Shown one piece after another: positions 51,246-64,000 of a stretch of 64,000 nucleotides of DNA (position 1 is the stretch's first letter; each line of letters starts with the position of its first letter). The position numbers and the translations under genes are program-made. Origin of the DNA: Ecdyonurus torrentis (taxonomy: Eukaryota; Arthropoda; Insecta; Ephemeroptera; Heptageniidae); the NCBI GenBank assembly GCA_949318235.1, contig OX439129.1, forward strand, positions 35,005,027 to 35,069,026, read 5' to 3'. A model generated the notes under the pieces. The model worked only from the letters and a program-made list of their open reading frames with translations, made no database searches and had not been told where the DNA came from.

Positions 51246-51726
51246 AATGAGGAAGTCTACACAAAGTTAACCCCTAGGTTTGAATACGTCATTTGAAAGA
51301 TAAAAAGTAGTAGATAAACTTGGCATAGGCAATTACCTGCAAAATTGATGTTTTATTTAATAAAAGAAGAAATAAAAAAAATTCAATTCCCAACCCTTTG
51401 CCGACTATGACGTCATTTGTTTACATCCGATTTTCAATTGTCTTCTGGATTTCAAACGATCCCATTGTTGAAAGGCGGCAGTTGACCGTTAAATTTTTTT
51501 GAATTTGTAGCAGTTGCATGCAATCCAGAAGACAATTGAAAATCGGATGTAAACAAATGACGTCATAGTCGGCAAAGGGTTGGGAATTGGAATTTTTTAT
51601 TTCTTCTTATATTAAATAAAACGTCATATTTCCAGGTAATTGCCTATGCTAAGTTTATCTACTACTTTTTCTCTTTCAAATGACGTATTCAAACCTAGGG
51701 GTTAACTTTGTGTAGACTTCCTCATT
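51246..51726. mobile_element. Large foldback, 481 bp
   Basis: AATGAGGAAGTCTACACAAA pairs with TTTGTGTAGACTTCCTCATT; pairing continues with few mismatches for about 200 nt per arm to CATCCGATTTTCAATTGTCT. The loop is about 51445-51525. Each arm has ATGACGTCA. Confidence 0.9.
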
Positions 51727-52267
51727 GTAAACTTTTTTTTTTTTTTTGCATTGTTGCAGTTGTTTGTATTTTTTGATGACACAATAATAACGAGTTTTTA
51801 ATTAAAAAAAAAGTTTATAAAAATAACATTGATCAAAATTCTATACTTTCTATACCATATTGAAATAAAATATTATCTCAAGTGGGAAAATAAAATTTAA
51901 AAAAATTTCAGATATTTCAAAAAACAATTTTGATTTTTATTTAATTAAAAAAATACCATGAAGGGGGGAATAAAAAAAGTCAAAAAGAATTCAAGTGACG
52001 AGCTATCTTATGTGACCACTTGACCACTAACAATTTAGATCTTCTTATAGTAAGAGAATTCTTTTCTGTTCTAATAAAAACTAATTTTAAAGTTAGTTTA
52101 TACAAGATCCGAAAAGTTGTAGAATTTTAACAATTTTAATTTGACCATAGGTACACGTATCAAACTCTGTAAAAAAGAATTAATCGTATTTTTACTTTTG
52201 CACTTTACTCTTGTGGTTATGTTTGCATCAAAAGTATTAAAAAATAAGAGAAAGAAGAAGAAGAAGC

Positions 52268-52270
<3 letters not shown>

Positions 52271-52301
<31 letters not shown>
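52271..52301. repeat. (GA)n microsatellite
   Basis: About 31 bp GA after AAG-rich sequence. Confidence 0.93.
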
Positions 52302-52303
<2 letters not shown>

Positions 52304-53417
52304 CATTTTAATGACAGTTATTTTATTTGTTTTATTTGCTTTATTCAAAATTTTGATGTTTTTAAGCTCTTTGATAAACACAGAGATCTAACCAATATCA
52401 AGTAAAAATAATAATAAATAGATTTATTGCAACAAGAGTAAGCTACTTTGTGTGCAATTAATGAGTTCAAACAAAATCAAAATAGGAGTCCATAATGCAA
52501 TATTTTCGAATTTTGTAAAATTTAGTTTGATATTTATGAGCATAGTTTAATAAAGCTTTAATTTCCAACACTTTATGAATAACGCCAATTTTGATGTTAA
52601 AGAATTTCAAACCCTTTTTTAAAGAGGTTTTTATAATATTGTGAGTGGCAGGAGAAAATGGGGCAGAGTGGTAGTGTTTGAAATGTGTCTGAAAAAGAAG
52701 AGTAAGCAATACTACGTGTAAGAAGAAATGTATATTAAGCAAATAATACGAGTCTAGGTGATGCAAGGAAAGTATGCCAGTAGAAAACTGGGGAAATCAA
52801 TCAGTAGGTCAAAGAGAAATAGCAATATGTATATTATGTATGTGTATTAAAAGTACGATCTAAAAAAGTAAGCGTGATGTTTACTTTATACAACTGATAC
52901 CATTATCAGTAAGTAATACTCATTACCATTCAAAGCAAATCACTGATATTCAAGTGCACATAATTACTTATCATTAAACGAACTGGATCAGTTTGTACCA
53001 AACCTGTAACCTATCCATTTGATATTTTTATTTTGTTGAACTTTTTTTTTTTTTTTTATTATTTTTTTTTATCCGTTTTTTGTTGCCATTATTGCTTTTT
53101 TAACTTTTTTTTTTCCACTTCTGTCACTTTTTAAATGAATCTCCTCCACCTCCAATTTTTTTTCCAATAATATCTATCGCGTTTTAAAAAATGTTTGATT
53201 GAATACCGATCGTTTTATGCGCTTGATACCGTAAAAGCAAAACTACAGTATAAGAGGATGAGAGGACAATATTATATTTTACACGTTAGCATTTTTTTAA
53301 TTTTTGTTTTTTCCACATGGGTAATATTACGCATATGTATGTGGATGGTTTATCGTTTTATTTTTTAAAATAGGTAACCACATTGCATGCCTATATATAA
53401 TTTTTTCATACTTTCCC

Positions 53418-53495
<78 letters not shown>

Positions 53496-54929
53496 TTGCC
53501 CAGAGCTATAAATACGCACTTTCCCCTTTAAAAAAAATTGTAGGCTAAAATATAACATAGTCTCCAAAAGAGTTATATTCATTTCGTTTGGTACTCATTA
53601 TTTAGAATGACTTTGATGCATTTCTTGCTACTAAATTAGCATGTCACTCAAATCATAACTCCATGTTATGACACAAAAATGTAAAAGTGACGTATGAAAA
53701 ATATATTTTTTACAAAAGTGTGGTAAATTTGATGTAATTTAAACAAACTTAAAATCTACTTCAAAATTTTTACTTAAAAAAAAAAAAAAAAAAAAAAAGT
53801 TGTTCACTTATTCACTTGAAAATGTTCTCTAAAAAACATATCAAATAAAGAACCAAAACTTTTTACTTTCAGACTTTTCTTATCCAAATTTAGTTTTCAA
53901 AGAAATAGAAAAACTAAAATGTATAAAGAAGAAGAAAAAAGCTAGCTCTATACATATTGTTATATTTTGTATTCAATATAAAATTTTAAAAACTCTTTAC
54001 TTTGAGTGTCTAAATATCTTTTGCTAGCACTAAAATATTTGCAAAAATTTTCAACAGACGTTTCTAATTTCTGTTATATATCAGTAACAGATCGTTAGCA
54101 CTTGATAGAGGTTAAAATAATAATAATTTTTCAGACGCCCTAATCTCACTTATTACATGTACGATGTACGTAGTACCATCAGATCCTTGTGTGATTCAAA
54201 TGAAATATTGAAATACCAAAACTAAAGCACAAATAAAATGTTCTTTACCCAAATTATTTATTTAAATATTAATATTTAAAATGCTCTAGCTTCACTGTTT
54301 CGTTATATTTTTTGATGTTCCAGATTAATATTCGCTTTATAATCTAAAATTGTGACTCGCATACATAGTTTAACAGACCTAAATCAGTTTTTTTTTTCAT
54401 GAGTTTGTGTGTGTGTATGTATTACAGTACATATATACATTATATTATGTACAAAATATCGTTGTATAAAAATATAATTTTTACATCATGTTTGACCCCT
54501 TTGGCAAATAAAATGTTAGAATATTATAATAATATAAAAATAAACTCATTTGTTATAATACTACATAACAATAGCCATGATGTGTCATTTTAAATTAAAC
54601 TTTTTAATTCAAATGCTTTAACAAAATAAATATATTAAACAACTTTTTTGAAACTAAATTTTTATTGAATGCTGGGAGGGATTTGTGTATATATATATAT
54701 ATACTTACACACACACGCACATTATTACATCACTGTGGGTGGGATTATAAAGTGCGTGCTGCAAATGACAAATATATATCAGAACGATGAGTTAAATAAT
54801 GAGAAATGAAAATAAAATTTATAAAAATCACGTTTTAAGATTATTTTTTTGTATATATATATATATATATATATTCAACTTTATATAATACTTGTAAAAT
54901 TGGGTCCAATGAAACAAATTATAAAATTC
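52302..54929. other. AT-rich gene-free stretch
   Basis: Only simple repeats and poly-T or poly-A tracts; no coding pattern. Confidence 0.6.
53426..53493. repeat. (AT)n microsatellite
   Basis: About 68 bp of TA dinucleotide. Confidence 0.95.
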
Positions 54930-55452
54930 CCTCAGAAGCCAATAACACTCACAGAGTGCTTGCAGATGACCTTGTGATGCTGTCTTGATTTTATTTTATG
55001 CTGGAAATGAAGCTAGTATTTAAATTGAATAACGCTAAAATAATTTACGTTTTTGAATGAGCGAGGTTAAGGCCGGACTAAAACAGTACAAATAATAATA
55101 AAGTAAAATTTAAGCTATATTAATCTATAGCTGCTTTGTATAAATCGCATTTTAAAAGTTTCTAGATGCTGATAATTTTGTCATATTTTCTCTGGATTTC
55201 AAAAAATTTATATCCCTAAAATTCAAGTAATATGGATTAAAACTACAAATTTTCTCAAAATGCCTTGAAAATTATATAAAAAAAAAAAAAAAAAAAATGT
55301 TAGAAGCCTATATCTAAGTTTACAAGTAAAATGCCAGCTACGATAAATAATTATAATGTAAGTTATAGCTCTACTTCATTTCCCCATAGAAGAAAGGTAT
55401 GTGTAAAAATCAAGACTGAACCACAAAGTTGTCTGCTAGCGTTTTGTAACGT
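54930..55452. mobile_element. Foldback family F copy 3, degraded
   Basis: Shares AGTGCTTGCAGATGACCTTG at the left and TTGTCTGCTAGCG at the right with copies 1 and 2, plus the CATTTCCCCATA block. Confidence 0.65.
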
Positions 55453-55716
55453 TCATTTTGGAATATTCAAACATGAAAGTTATTACAGGAAAACTTAATT
55501 ATTACACAGAAACGTAAAGTGTATATTATAGTCACGGACATGAAGTATTCAAATATTTTAGAGTGAATTTAATTACCTTTGTTAATATACTAAACTGGCG
55601 CTTTCAAGAACAATACGAGTCTTTGTTTAATACAGGTACTAGAGGTGCAATAGGACAGTTACTTATTACAGTGAAAGCCATTACTAATTTACTATGTTAT
55701 TACAGTTATGAAGTTG

Positions 55717-55718
<2 letters not shown>

Positions 55719-55780
<62 letters not shown>
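55719..55780. repeat. (AT)n microsatellite
   Basis: About 62 bp of TA dinucleotide beside foldback family E copy 3. Confidence 0.95.
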
Positions 55781-55783
<3 letters not shown>

Positions 55784-55808
55784 TTTTCTTTAGATTTGTA
55801 TAGGGTGG

Positions 55809-56116
55809 TATAGGGTGGTTTCATGTTAAAGTCGACGTCAATAAGTGAGTACTAAATAACATTGGCCGGTATAGGAAAATGGCACATTTTGCCAGTTTAA
55901 AAATACTTCGCAATTTTTTTGAGAGCATTGATGCTGTTAACAGGTTGAATTAGTACCTCAAGAATGCAAGAAAAATAATAATGACCAAAAAAATAGCTAA
56001 TTTTCCAAAGAAAATAGTCAAAAACTACGTTTTTCCTATGCTGAGCAATGTTATTCATTGCTCAAGAAGAGCATTGAAAAGCACTCAGAATGACGCCATG
56101 TGTACAAACCCTATAG
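55809..56116 (+). mobile_element. Foldback family E copy 3
   Basis: About 308 bp from TATAGGGTGGTTTCATG to ACCCTATA, about 85-90% similar by eye to copy 2. The internal hairpin GAGCAATG/CATTGCTC is kept. Adjacent to an (AT)n tract. Confidence 0.8.
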
Positions 56117-56315
56117 CAGTATGGTATATGATAATAATATTTTAAAAGTTACAACTTGTATTAAAGTATAGGTGTTGCAACTAATGCTTAAATGTATTCA
56201 ATGTAACTTTTTTACTTTACTTTTTCTCTGAAGGATGGAATCAAAATCCTTTATACGAATGATAATACGAGATAGTACATGAGTAAAAGCAAGTTGAATG
56301 CATGGTTTATATAAA

Positions 56316-56318
<3 letters not shown>

Positions 56319-56406
<88 letters not shown>
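56319..56406. repeat. (CT)n microsatellite
   Basis: About 88 bp CT with one TTTC interruption. Confidence 0.97.
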
Positions 56407-56407
<1 letters not shown>

Positions 56408-58780
56408 GTATAGACATGGAATGGAATGCTGGAATTTCATTTAAAATTGAACAAGGCAAAGCAAAAAGCTAGAGCGTAAAATGCTTTTCAAGCTGTGATA
56501 CATTTTATAAAGAGTTTTTTTTTCACGTTTCGCTTACATACAGAAATGAACACAAGCTTAAAAAAAAGTGGAGATGAAGAAGAGTTGAATAACATTGTTG
56601 AGTATCGAATTATCATATGTTTTTTTAATTACAATTTGTCTCACATTTATATGTATACATATGTATATAATACGCAATATTTTATATATTTTATATTATT
56701 TTTAATGATTGAAATAATGAATCCTCTTATATTTTACAGACTTCAAAAAAAGTGCTTGCGATATTAATCTTTAAAGAATAATTTTCAAAATATAAACTTG
56801 ATTTTAATTATAATAAGTTGTCAGACGAACAAAAATGTTTTTTTTTTTTCATGATTATTTTTATATATTTAGATAAAAAATGAAATAACCATTTTCTTAT
56901 TATTATTTTGCTGTAGTTTGTTTTTATTGGAAAACAATTTTTATACTTTAAATTTTCAAACGGAGAAATTTTTTAAAGATTTTTTTTCTTCAGTTGATAT
57001 ATATTTTTATAGATTTCAATTTGCTTTAAAATTTGCAACATTTTTATCTTATATACGGTAGAACTCAACGTTCAGTTTTATTAGAACAAAACTGGAAAGA
57101 GGCAAAGGATGAGAAGAGAGAGAGAGAGAGAGACGAAAGTTACTGATCAATGAAAGAGGGAAAAGTCGGTGAGAGAGTTAATCTTTAAATCAAGGGTAAG
57201 AACTTTTTTTTTTTATTATTATTATTTTTTTAGGATTCTAACTTTTCGTTCAAATTATCTTTTGCAAAAATCACCTCAAAATTATTAAATATTACAAAAA
57301 TCATATTTAATCTCAATAATCTCAATTCTTATTGATAATAAAGCTATCAAGAAAAGTTTTATATTATAAACTTATATCAAAATTTGATATAAAGAGATTA
57401 ACTAATGAATTCATTAAAGACTTGATATCTATATAATTTAAGGCTATAAAATTTGTTAATATATAACTTTCACTAATATACTTGCTTAAAATTTATATAA
57501 TATATACTTCAAAAATAATTATCGTTATTACATACTATGGTATACGTTTATATTTAAAGTCAACAAGATTAACAATTTAAATCGATACAATTTAAATTAA
57601 AGTTAAATATTGATACATGATATTATTCAAATGTTTTATGATATCAGATTCAAGAATAATACACACACAATACAAATTAGATTAATTTTGAAAATTATCA
57701 AATTTTCACAATATATACCATTATTTTAACTATATTTATAACTTCTTTTTTTTTAACCCGTAATTTTGACAAATAAAATATACGTTATACTATTTTATTA
57801 GTTAGGGGTAAGCAGTAATATTTATCATCCTTAAGATAACTGTAAATCGTGCCAAAAATAAATAAAAGATAGACACGCGTAGTCTTAAAGAGATTACGAT
57901 TTTTTTTAAAAATATTTCTTTCGTCTTTTCATAATACAAAAGTTGTGATTTCAGTAGGTATAAATTAAATTTAATTAATATCTAGTAGGACTTAAAGTAA
58001 CAATAAAAAATAGTAGCTATCGTATTTTCATTATTTTGCAAAAATAAGCATTCATAGTTTATATAATAAGCTTATCGGGAGAAAGAGAGAGAGAGAGAGT
58101 TTACATTTTTTCTTTCCATATTATCATTATCACTTGTTAAGTAATAAAATAGAGTATACTAGTGTGTTTTTAATTTTAAAACATAATCATTTTGCGTTTT
58201 TAATTTTAAAGTATTCTCATTTTGTTAGTCTTTACTCGTCTTTTTCTTGTTTAATATTCCTTGTGAGTGTTTCGAGTTTAGTTTCTGCATGCCCTTATAT
58301 ACTTTGTTTTCGCATACAAATTAGTAAAAAGAAGAGAGAAAAAAAAAGTCAGTCTCGTGCTTGTTACCTTTCTTTGTTATTAGTTTGCAAGGACCACTTG
58401 CTAACTTTGCTTTGAAATGACGAAAAACACTTAAACTATAAAGAAGAGTGTGAATATTAAGCTTATTATTTTGATGTAGTATAAAGGAAAGGAAAATTAC
58501 AAATCCTTTAAACTTAAGTGTTATTTTGTTTCAATATCATCAAATATGTCACTTTGCTTTTAATTATAAATATATTTGATATAGCAGTTAATTATAGAAA
58601 AGGGTGTAATTTTAATAACAATTAGCTCTTGCTAAAATATACACCAGTATATTTTTTAAATGAAGTTTTAATTATTACTGAGTCTTTAGTTAAAGTGATT
58701 TTTAGGCTAATGAACTCTTTTATAAATTAGTTTTTTTTTTAACTTAATAGTAAAACTGTTATAATAAACATGAAGCTATA
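56407..58780. other. AT-rich gene-free stretch
   Basis: Short GA tracts at 57115-57133 and 58084-58100; a 93-codon ORF at 58134 has no recognisable features. Confidence 0.6.
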
Positions 58781-59504
58781 TGCGTCGTAATATCAAATAT
58801 ACTAAAGTATGTTTTTAATTTGTTAGAAATATAAAAGACTTTTATAAACGTTCTATGTCTTTGCAGGGTAGAACAAGTCACACAACACAAATAAACAGCA
58901 CAGAGAAATAAAATAGTAATTGATTCTTATTAGCTTGCACTATAGCAATTGATTAATTGCATTTTATATTAGTATAACTTTACTGTTAAAGGCGTAGAAC
59001 ACCTTGAACAAATAAGTTGCGTAATATCCTAACAAACCTGAAAATCAATGTTGATTTGGCCGTAGTAATTGATTTCTAATTTATTTTCCATTCACAAAAT
59101 GCCGCTGGCGGTCACTGACGTCACAGCTCGCTTGTTTTACGCGTGTTTACCGGGCGAGCTGTGACGTCAGTGACCGCCAGTGGCATTTTGAGAATGGAAA
59201 ATAAATTAGAAATCAATTACTACGGCCAAATCAACATTGATTTTCAGGTTTGTTAGGATATTACGCAACTTATTTGTTCAAGGTGTTCTACGCCTTTAAC
59301 AGTAAAGTTATACTAATATAAAATGCAATTAATCAATTGCTATAGTGCAAGCTAATAAGAATCAATTACTATTTTATTTCTCTGTGCTGTTTATTTGTGT
59401 TGTGTGACTTGTTCTACCCTGCAAAGACATAGAACGTTTATAAAAGTCTTTTATATTTATAACAAATTAAAAACATACTTTAGTATATTTGATATTACGA
59501 CGCA
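58781..59504. repeat. 724-nt symmetrical palindrome
   Basis: Left arm 58781-58985 (starts TGCGTCGTAATATC) and right arm 59300-59504 (ends GATATTACGACGCA) are the same length and inverted. The 314-bp family A element is exactly centred between them. Confidence 0.9.
58986..59299. mobile_element. Foldback family A copy 3, 314 bp, centre of a larger palindrome
   Basis: Same element; its two 205-bp flanks are also inverted copies of each other, so it is the symmetry centre of 58781-59504. Confidence 0.9.
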
Positions 59505-59507
59505 TTT

Positions 59508-59733
59508 ATTTATTTATTTTCCATTCACAAAATGCCGCTGGCGGTCACTGACGTCACAGCTCGCTTGTTTTACGCGTGTTTACCGGGCGAGCTGTGACGT
59601 CAGTGATCGCCAGTGGCATTTTGTGAATGGAAAATAAATTAGAAATCAATGACTCCGGCCATGACTGACGTTAATTTTCAGGTTCGTTAGGATATTACAC
59701 ACATTTTTTTGTTCAAGGTGTTCTACGCCTTTA
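59508..59733. mobile_element. Foldback family A copy 4, 5'-truncated
   Basis: Starts abruptly within the left arm (TTATTTTCCATTCACAAAATG) directly after the large palindrome and runs to GTTCTACGCCTTTA. Its right terminus is TTTA rather than TTAA. Confidence 0.85.
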
Positions 59734-60241
59734 TATAATCATACTATAAAATACATTTTTTTGTAGTTTTTATTTTTGTATTGCTTTACATAAGATACAC
59801 GATTTAATTTAGAATAAAAATTTGAATTTTATTTCTGTAATTGAAATGGATATTGATTGACGAACTTATAATAAATACCTAGAAGACAATGATAATTTAA
59901 AAAATAAATGCATCATAAACATTATTGTTGTTTGTTCATTTCTATGTTTTTCTATCAAGATCAGAGCAATGGAGTTCTTACTCGATCAATATTAATTAAT
60001 CAAGATTACAAAAATACGAGACAATCGAATAAAAATTAGATCAGATCTTAGACCATTTGATTTATAACAATACGATTACAATGTTTTTTTATTGTGATAT
60101 TTTTCGCTGTCAAAACATATTAAATGGAAAAAAACAAAAAAACTTTCATTTGTAGAATTTTTTTTTTCAATACATAACAAAAAAGTATCATTGCAAGAAC
60201 ATTTTTGTCTTTTTTTAACTATAACTTCTTGTATAGTTATT

Positions 60242-60453
60242 GTTCTTTAAAAAAAATATTAACACTCTGGATTTGAAATATGCAACACTTTTTATTTGGT
60301 CCCTGAAGAGAGATGCTTTCTAATTTTAGGTGGAAAACAAAACTCATATATTATTCTTTATAAAAAACATTAACACTCTGGATTTGAAATACAGTATACA
60401 ACACTTTGGTTCCTAAAGAGTGTTACTTCCTAATTTTAGGTGGAAAACATAGA
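60242..60453 (+). repeat. Two-unit tandem duplication, about 105-115 bp each
   Basis: TTAACACTCTGGATTTGAAATA and TTCCTAATTTTAGGTGGAAAAC (second unit) recur in the first unit at the same spacing with small indels. Confidence 0.8.
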
Positions 60454-60507
60454 TAATACTTATATTTTTCAACTTTTTGAACTTATAATCTGATCAAAAA
60501 TTATACT

Positions 60508-60648
60508 TGACTCAAAAAACCTCAGCCGATTTATGGTTTTACCACTAATGTATCGCCCATTTCTCGCGCGCATTTCAAAGCGCGGCGGCTGGGCGATACC
60601 GTAAAAGGTCGAACAGCAGGTAACTCAGGCTTTTTGAGGCGAGTATAG
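60508..60648. repeat. Foldback with GC-rich loop
   Basis: CTCAAAAAACCTCAG and CTCAGGCTTTTTGAG are inverse, as are GTATCGCCCA and TGGGCGATAC; the loop contains CTCGCGCGC and GCGCGGCGGC. Confidence 0.75.
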
Positions 60649-61590
60649 ATCGATCTTGGCTCTAAAAGTAATCTAGTTCAATGCAAGTTTTTTTAAAATT
60701 TTTTTTTATTAAATCGATCAGTTTAAATAATCATGATTTCTAATCAAAATTTTTATCAAAAAATCAAGATCACTACAACATTTCTAAATATCTTGAAATA
60801 AATTTTCAAGTATTGGAACCATCTCGTGACAATATTACGTAATTTCTATATGTTAATTAGATTATTATAAGTTATAATAATATCATTGTTAATTTGTATA
60901 ATAATATATATTATGTAAGGTAATATTGTATTGTTGTTGTAAGTAAAATGTTATACACCTTCTCACAGTTCCTGTTACTTGTTATATAGTTCGTGTTTAA
61001 TTAGTTTTCAAGTTAAACAAACGCGTAGGGAATTTGTGAATAATAATAATAATAACAACACGCACATAAAAAAATAAGATGTTTCTACTTTGAATACAAA
61101 CTTTTAAGTTTTACACTTGTATTAGATCTTTTTTTTTTTTTTTTTAACTCAACGCAGAAAAATAATAAAAGAAGAAGGAGCTTAAAAATAAGATATAACA
61201 GAAATAAAATGAACACGTACTACCTTGAGGCATTTTTTTTTCAAAGAAAATTTATCAGATGTAATAAAAAGACACTTCTTTGTAAATGTAAAAATATTGT
61301 ATATCCATCGACAATTTTGTTAGATTATACTTTTTTAAACTAAGTTTTAAATACAAAATTATGTTCTGTTGTTTAAAAGCTTTTTAAGTTTATTTTATTT
61401 TTTATTTTTTTATTATCCATTTACGAAATACATAGACACAAATATAAAAGAAAATCGCTTAATACAACAGTCTTGTTCCAAAAAATAAAAACAATACTAA
61501 CTTTCATTACTTTATTTTTATAAATTATAACAAACGATGACATTTTTCTGCGTATGTACTGTATCTGTATACTTTTAAACTTATTATTTG

Positions 61591-61591
<1 letters not shown>

Positions 61592-61667
<76 letters not shown>
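61592..61667. repeat. (AT)n microsatellite
   Basis: About 76 bp of TA dinucleotide. Confidence 0.95.
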
Positions 61668-61668
<1 letters not shown>

Positions 61669-62791
61669 GAAATAAAAAACAAGAAAAAATAAATAAATAA
61701 AAAATAAGAAGGAAAAAGATAACAATTATCTTATCAATTTCAAGTTAAGCTAACAAAACACATTGGATAAAGATTGTAAAGGATTATACTTTGAGAATTT
61801 GTTTCTCTTTAGAGCACAAGGTCAGCTAGAGAAACCCATTTTCCAGCAAAACTTAAAACCTTAAAATTCTCACGAGACACAATACGATGGAGACCCCAAG
61901 GTACCTTGAAACCGTAGACAAGTCACATAAAAAAAAAAAAGAGTTCCTAAAAAAGTCAGACACTTTCAACTCAAGAGACTTTACAAGAAAAAGTTTCACG
62001 TATGGAGAGCAGTTCTAACAAAAAATTGTTGCACCTAAATATTGTAATATATTGTGTCATATAGTTTAGTCCGTTTGCATTTTTTTTTTTTTTTTTTAGT
62101 TGAAGAAGTTTAATGTACAGTATGAAATATCAGTTAATATATTAAACTATAATTCAAATAGTTTGTAGTGCTTAACAATTCAAAGTAAAAAAATAAATAA
62201 TAATAATATGAAGTAATAACAGTGTGTAGTTTAACTTTTTTTCCTAGTTTTTTTTTTCTTGTACTTTTCAACTTGAATCGTTGGCGTAAGGAGAGAAAAA
62301 ATATCATGCTGAAGCTTATTTCAAATTCAGTAAATGTATGGCGTTCAATTAAGTTGCGTTAACATAAATCAGTTTATAAAATTTCATTTTGGAATAAATT
62401 TGATAGTATTGTCAGCATTAAAGAATATAAGGGTAAAGAGAGAAAAAAAAAAAAAAAAAAAAGCGCTCATAGTCAAGGTTTGCACCAAAATATTAAACAA
62501 ATTAAGATGCAAATGTATAATTTTGGTCTAAGACCCAGTGTTTTTAAAGTATTCATTATTCTGAGTTTATTATTATTATTAATATTTATTTAAAAATAAA
62601 GAGGCAATTTTCTTAGAAAATAAGAAAGAGATTTCTTTACTTTTTAGACCATGATAACCTTAAAGTTGAAATTCCTTGGTTTTAGGTTGGAACATTGCGG
62701 AAATGAAAGAGAAGAAGCACCACCTGCTTCTGCTTTTTTCTGGCGTTGACTTTTAAGCGTGGTTGCTTGGTGCAGATGCTGCTCGCTCAGC

Positions 62792-62917
<126 letters not shown>

Positions 62918-63388
62918 ATATTATAGTACTATGGTATAGCATGAGCATGGAAGGACGATTTTAACTCAAACCACAGACACTCACTCACATTCACCATGCG
63001 AATACCACGACAAAATGTAGACCATTTTAAAAATAAACTTCTTTCTATTTGAATACAAAAGTGGATTTTTTTTAAATTGTTAGATATTCGTCCTTTTATA
63101 TTATAGGATAAAAATAAAAGAATGGAAGTCTTCAGAAACTCATTAAAAAACAAAATCTATAAATGATCAATAATGACTTCGAATCTATAAAACATTGAAA
63201 TTATTTTTAATCAGAGTTACATGACTTATTATCATTCGAGGAAAATGAGGCATTATTATTATTATTCAATCTTTACTTTTCAGGCAGAAATTTTAAAAAC
63301 AAGCATGTCATTCTATTATATAGAACCTATTAGTAATGGTAATTTTGAAATATCTCACTAAATTATACACTTTTTTTTTATATATTCT

Positions 63389-63673
63389 AAAAATTGGTGC
63401 ATTATGTACTTTAGTTACGAATACTAACTTATTTAAGACACTTTTAAGTTATTATGAGTAGCTAAGATAATGCATTTTAGCGAATTATTAACAATAGGTA
63501 TTTGTACTTAAAATAGCTTTAAAAAAATACTTAAAACTACTTAAAATAACTTAAATTAGCTATTTTTAATAACTTGCTACAATGCATTATTTTAGCTACT
63601 CGTAATAACTTAAAAGTGTATAAATTATATTAAATAAGTTAGTATTCGTAACTAAAGTAATGCACCAATTTTT
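63389..63673. repeat. Long imperfect palindrome, AT-rich
   Basis: AAAAATTGGTGCATTATGTA and ...TAATGCACCAATTTTTA are inverse, with TAACTTATTTAA/TTAAATAAGTTAG and TTTTAAGTTATTA inside. Confidence 0.7.
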
Positions 63674-63694
63674 AAATACTTTAACATGACTTAA

Positions 63695-63845
63695 GGCCCG
63701 CGCAGCCGTCTTATTTTATTTAATATTAAATTAATTTAAAAAATAAGGCACTGTGATTGGCTGAGAGTCAACTCTCAGCCAATCACAGTGCCTTATTTTT
63801 TTAAATTAATTTAGTACTTAATAAAATAAGACGGCTGCGCGGGCC
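63695..63845. mobile_element. Perfect foldback, 151 bp, with CCAAT in both arms
   Basis: GGCCCGCGCAGCCGTCTTAT pairs with ATAAGACGGCTGCGCGGGCC; the inner arms CACTGTGATTGGCTGAGAGT pair through almost no loop. Confidence 0.9.
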
Positions 63846-64000
63846 TGTATTATCCTTAAAACGTGAGAGTTGTGATACAATCCTCATTTTCTTACCCCAG
63901 TAAAATACATTTTAAGCGAGAAAATGGTATCGTATTAATTTTATTACAATTAATACTACATTATATTATTAAATTTATTATTAGATCTTATAAGAAAGAT

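Noticed and set aside
58781..59733. CRISPR-like or bacterial repeat array
   Set aside because: The repeats are inverted, long and irregular, and the window is plainly eukaryotic.
62644..62790. Less AT-rich patch as a 5' exon of the gamma-subunit gene
   Set aside because: No hydrophobic TM1 segment, no clear acceptor or donor; a non-coding 5' exon cannot be excluded but is unsupported.

Overview
This is a eukaryotic nuclear window, very AT-rich, with spliced genes, introns of up to about 4 kb, long (AT)n, (CT)n and homopolymer tracts, and dense non-autonomous transposons. The calcium-channel gamma (stargazin-like) gene has arthropod-like sequence (for example the IDYFPREEYSPDPNDSTMAI stretch), so the best guess is an arthropod. 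The species cannot be named from this window.

Three genes can be reconstructed. (1) CCDC137, minus strand, 13,232-17,181: four exons, 306 aa, a basic nucleolar coiled-coil protein. (2) RSL1D1, plus strand, 17,603-29,453: nine exons, 477 aa, a ribosomal-L1-domain nucleolar protein. Genes 1 and 2 are head to head with their start codons 421 bp apart. The shared promoter carries two CACGTG E-boxes and a YY1-like CCAATATGGC element, as expected for co-regulated ribosome-biogenesis genes. (3) A stargazin-like gamma subunit (stg1/CACNG type), minus strand, from the stop at 33,028 up to at least 39,669. Two further upstream exons (41,952-42,029 and about 46,119-46,308) are likely but less certain. 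Its C-terminus is the PDZ ligand TTPV.

Layout: 1-13.2 kb has no recognisable gene, only repeats. 13.2-29.5 kb is the gene pair, with mobile DNA filling many introns. 29.5-33.0 kb is a gene-free spacer with two or three large foldbacks. 33.0-46.4 kb is the gamma-subunit gene. 46.4-64 kb has no recognisable gene.

The most interesting content is in the repeats. Two complete type-I hammerhead self-cleaving ribozymes can be read base by base in RSL1D1 introns: 26,816-26,860 on the plus strand and 21,556-21,601 on the minus strand. A third copy, at about 25,313-25,500, has lost its catalytic half and lies inside a hAT element with a perfect 8-bp target duplication. Each ribozyme sits about 90 bp downstream of a TATA box, with a CCAAT-type box further upstream. 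That is the architecture of a promoter-carrying terminal repeat of a Penelope-like element or an animal retrozyme. There are also at least six families of foldback or TIR elements, several present in three or four copies. Two families are bounded by TTAA. One element forms the centre of a 724-nt symmetrical palindrome. A tRNA-derived SINE is inserted inside a foldback element. TGACGTCA (CRE-type) octamers recur in otherwise unrelated foldback families.
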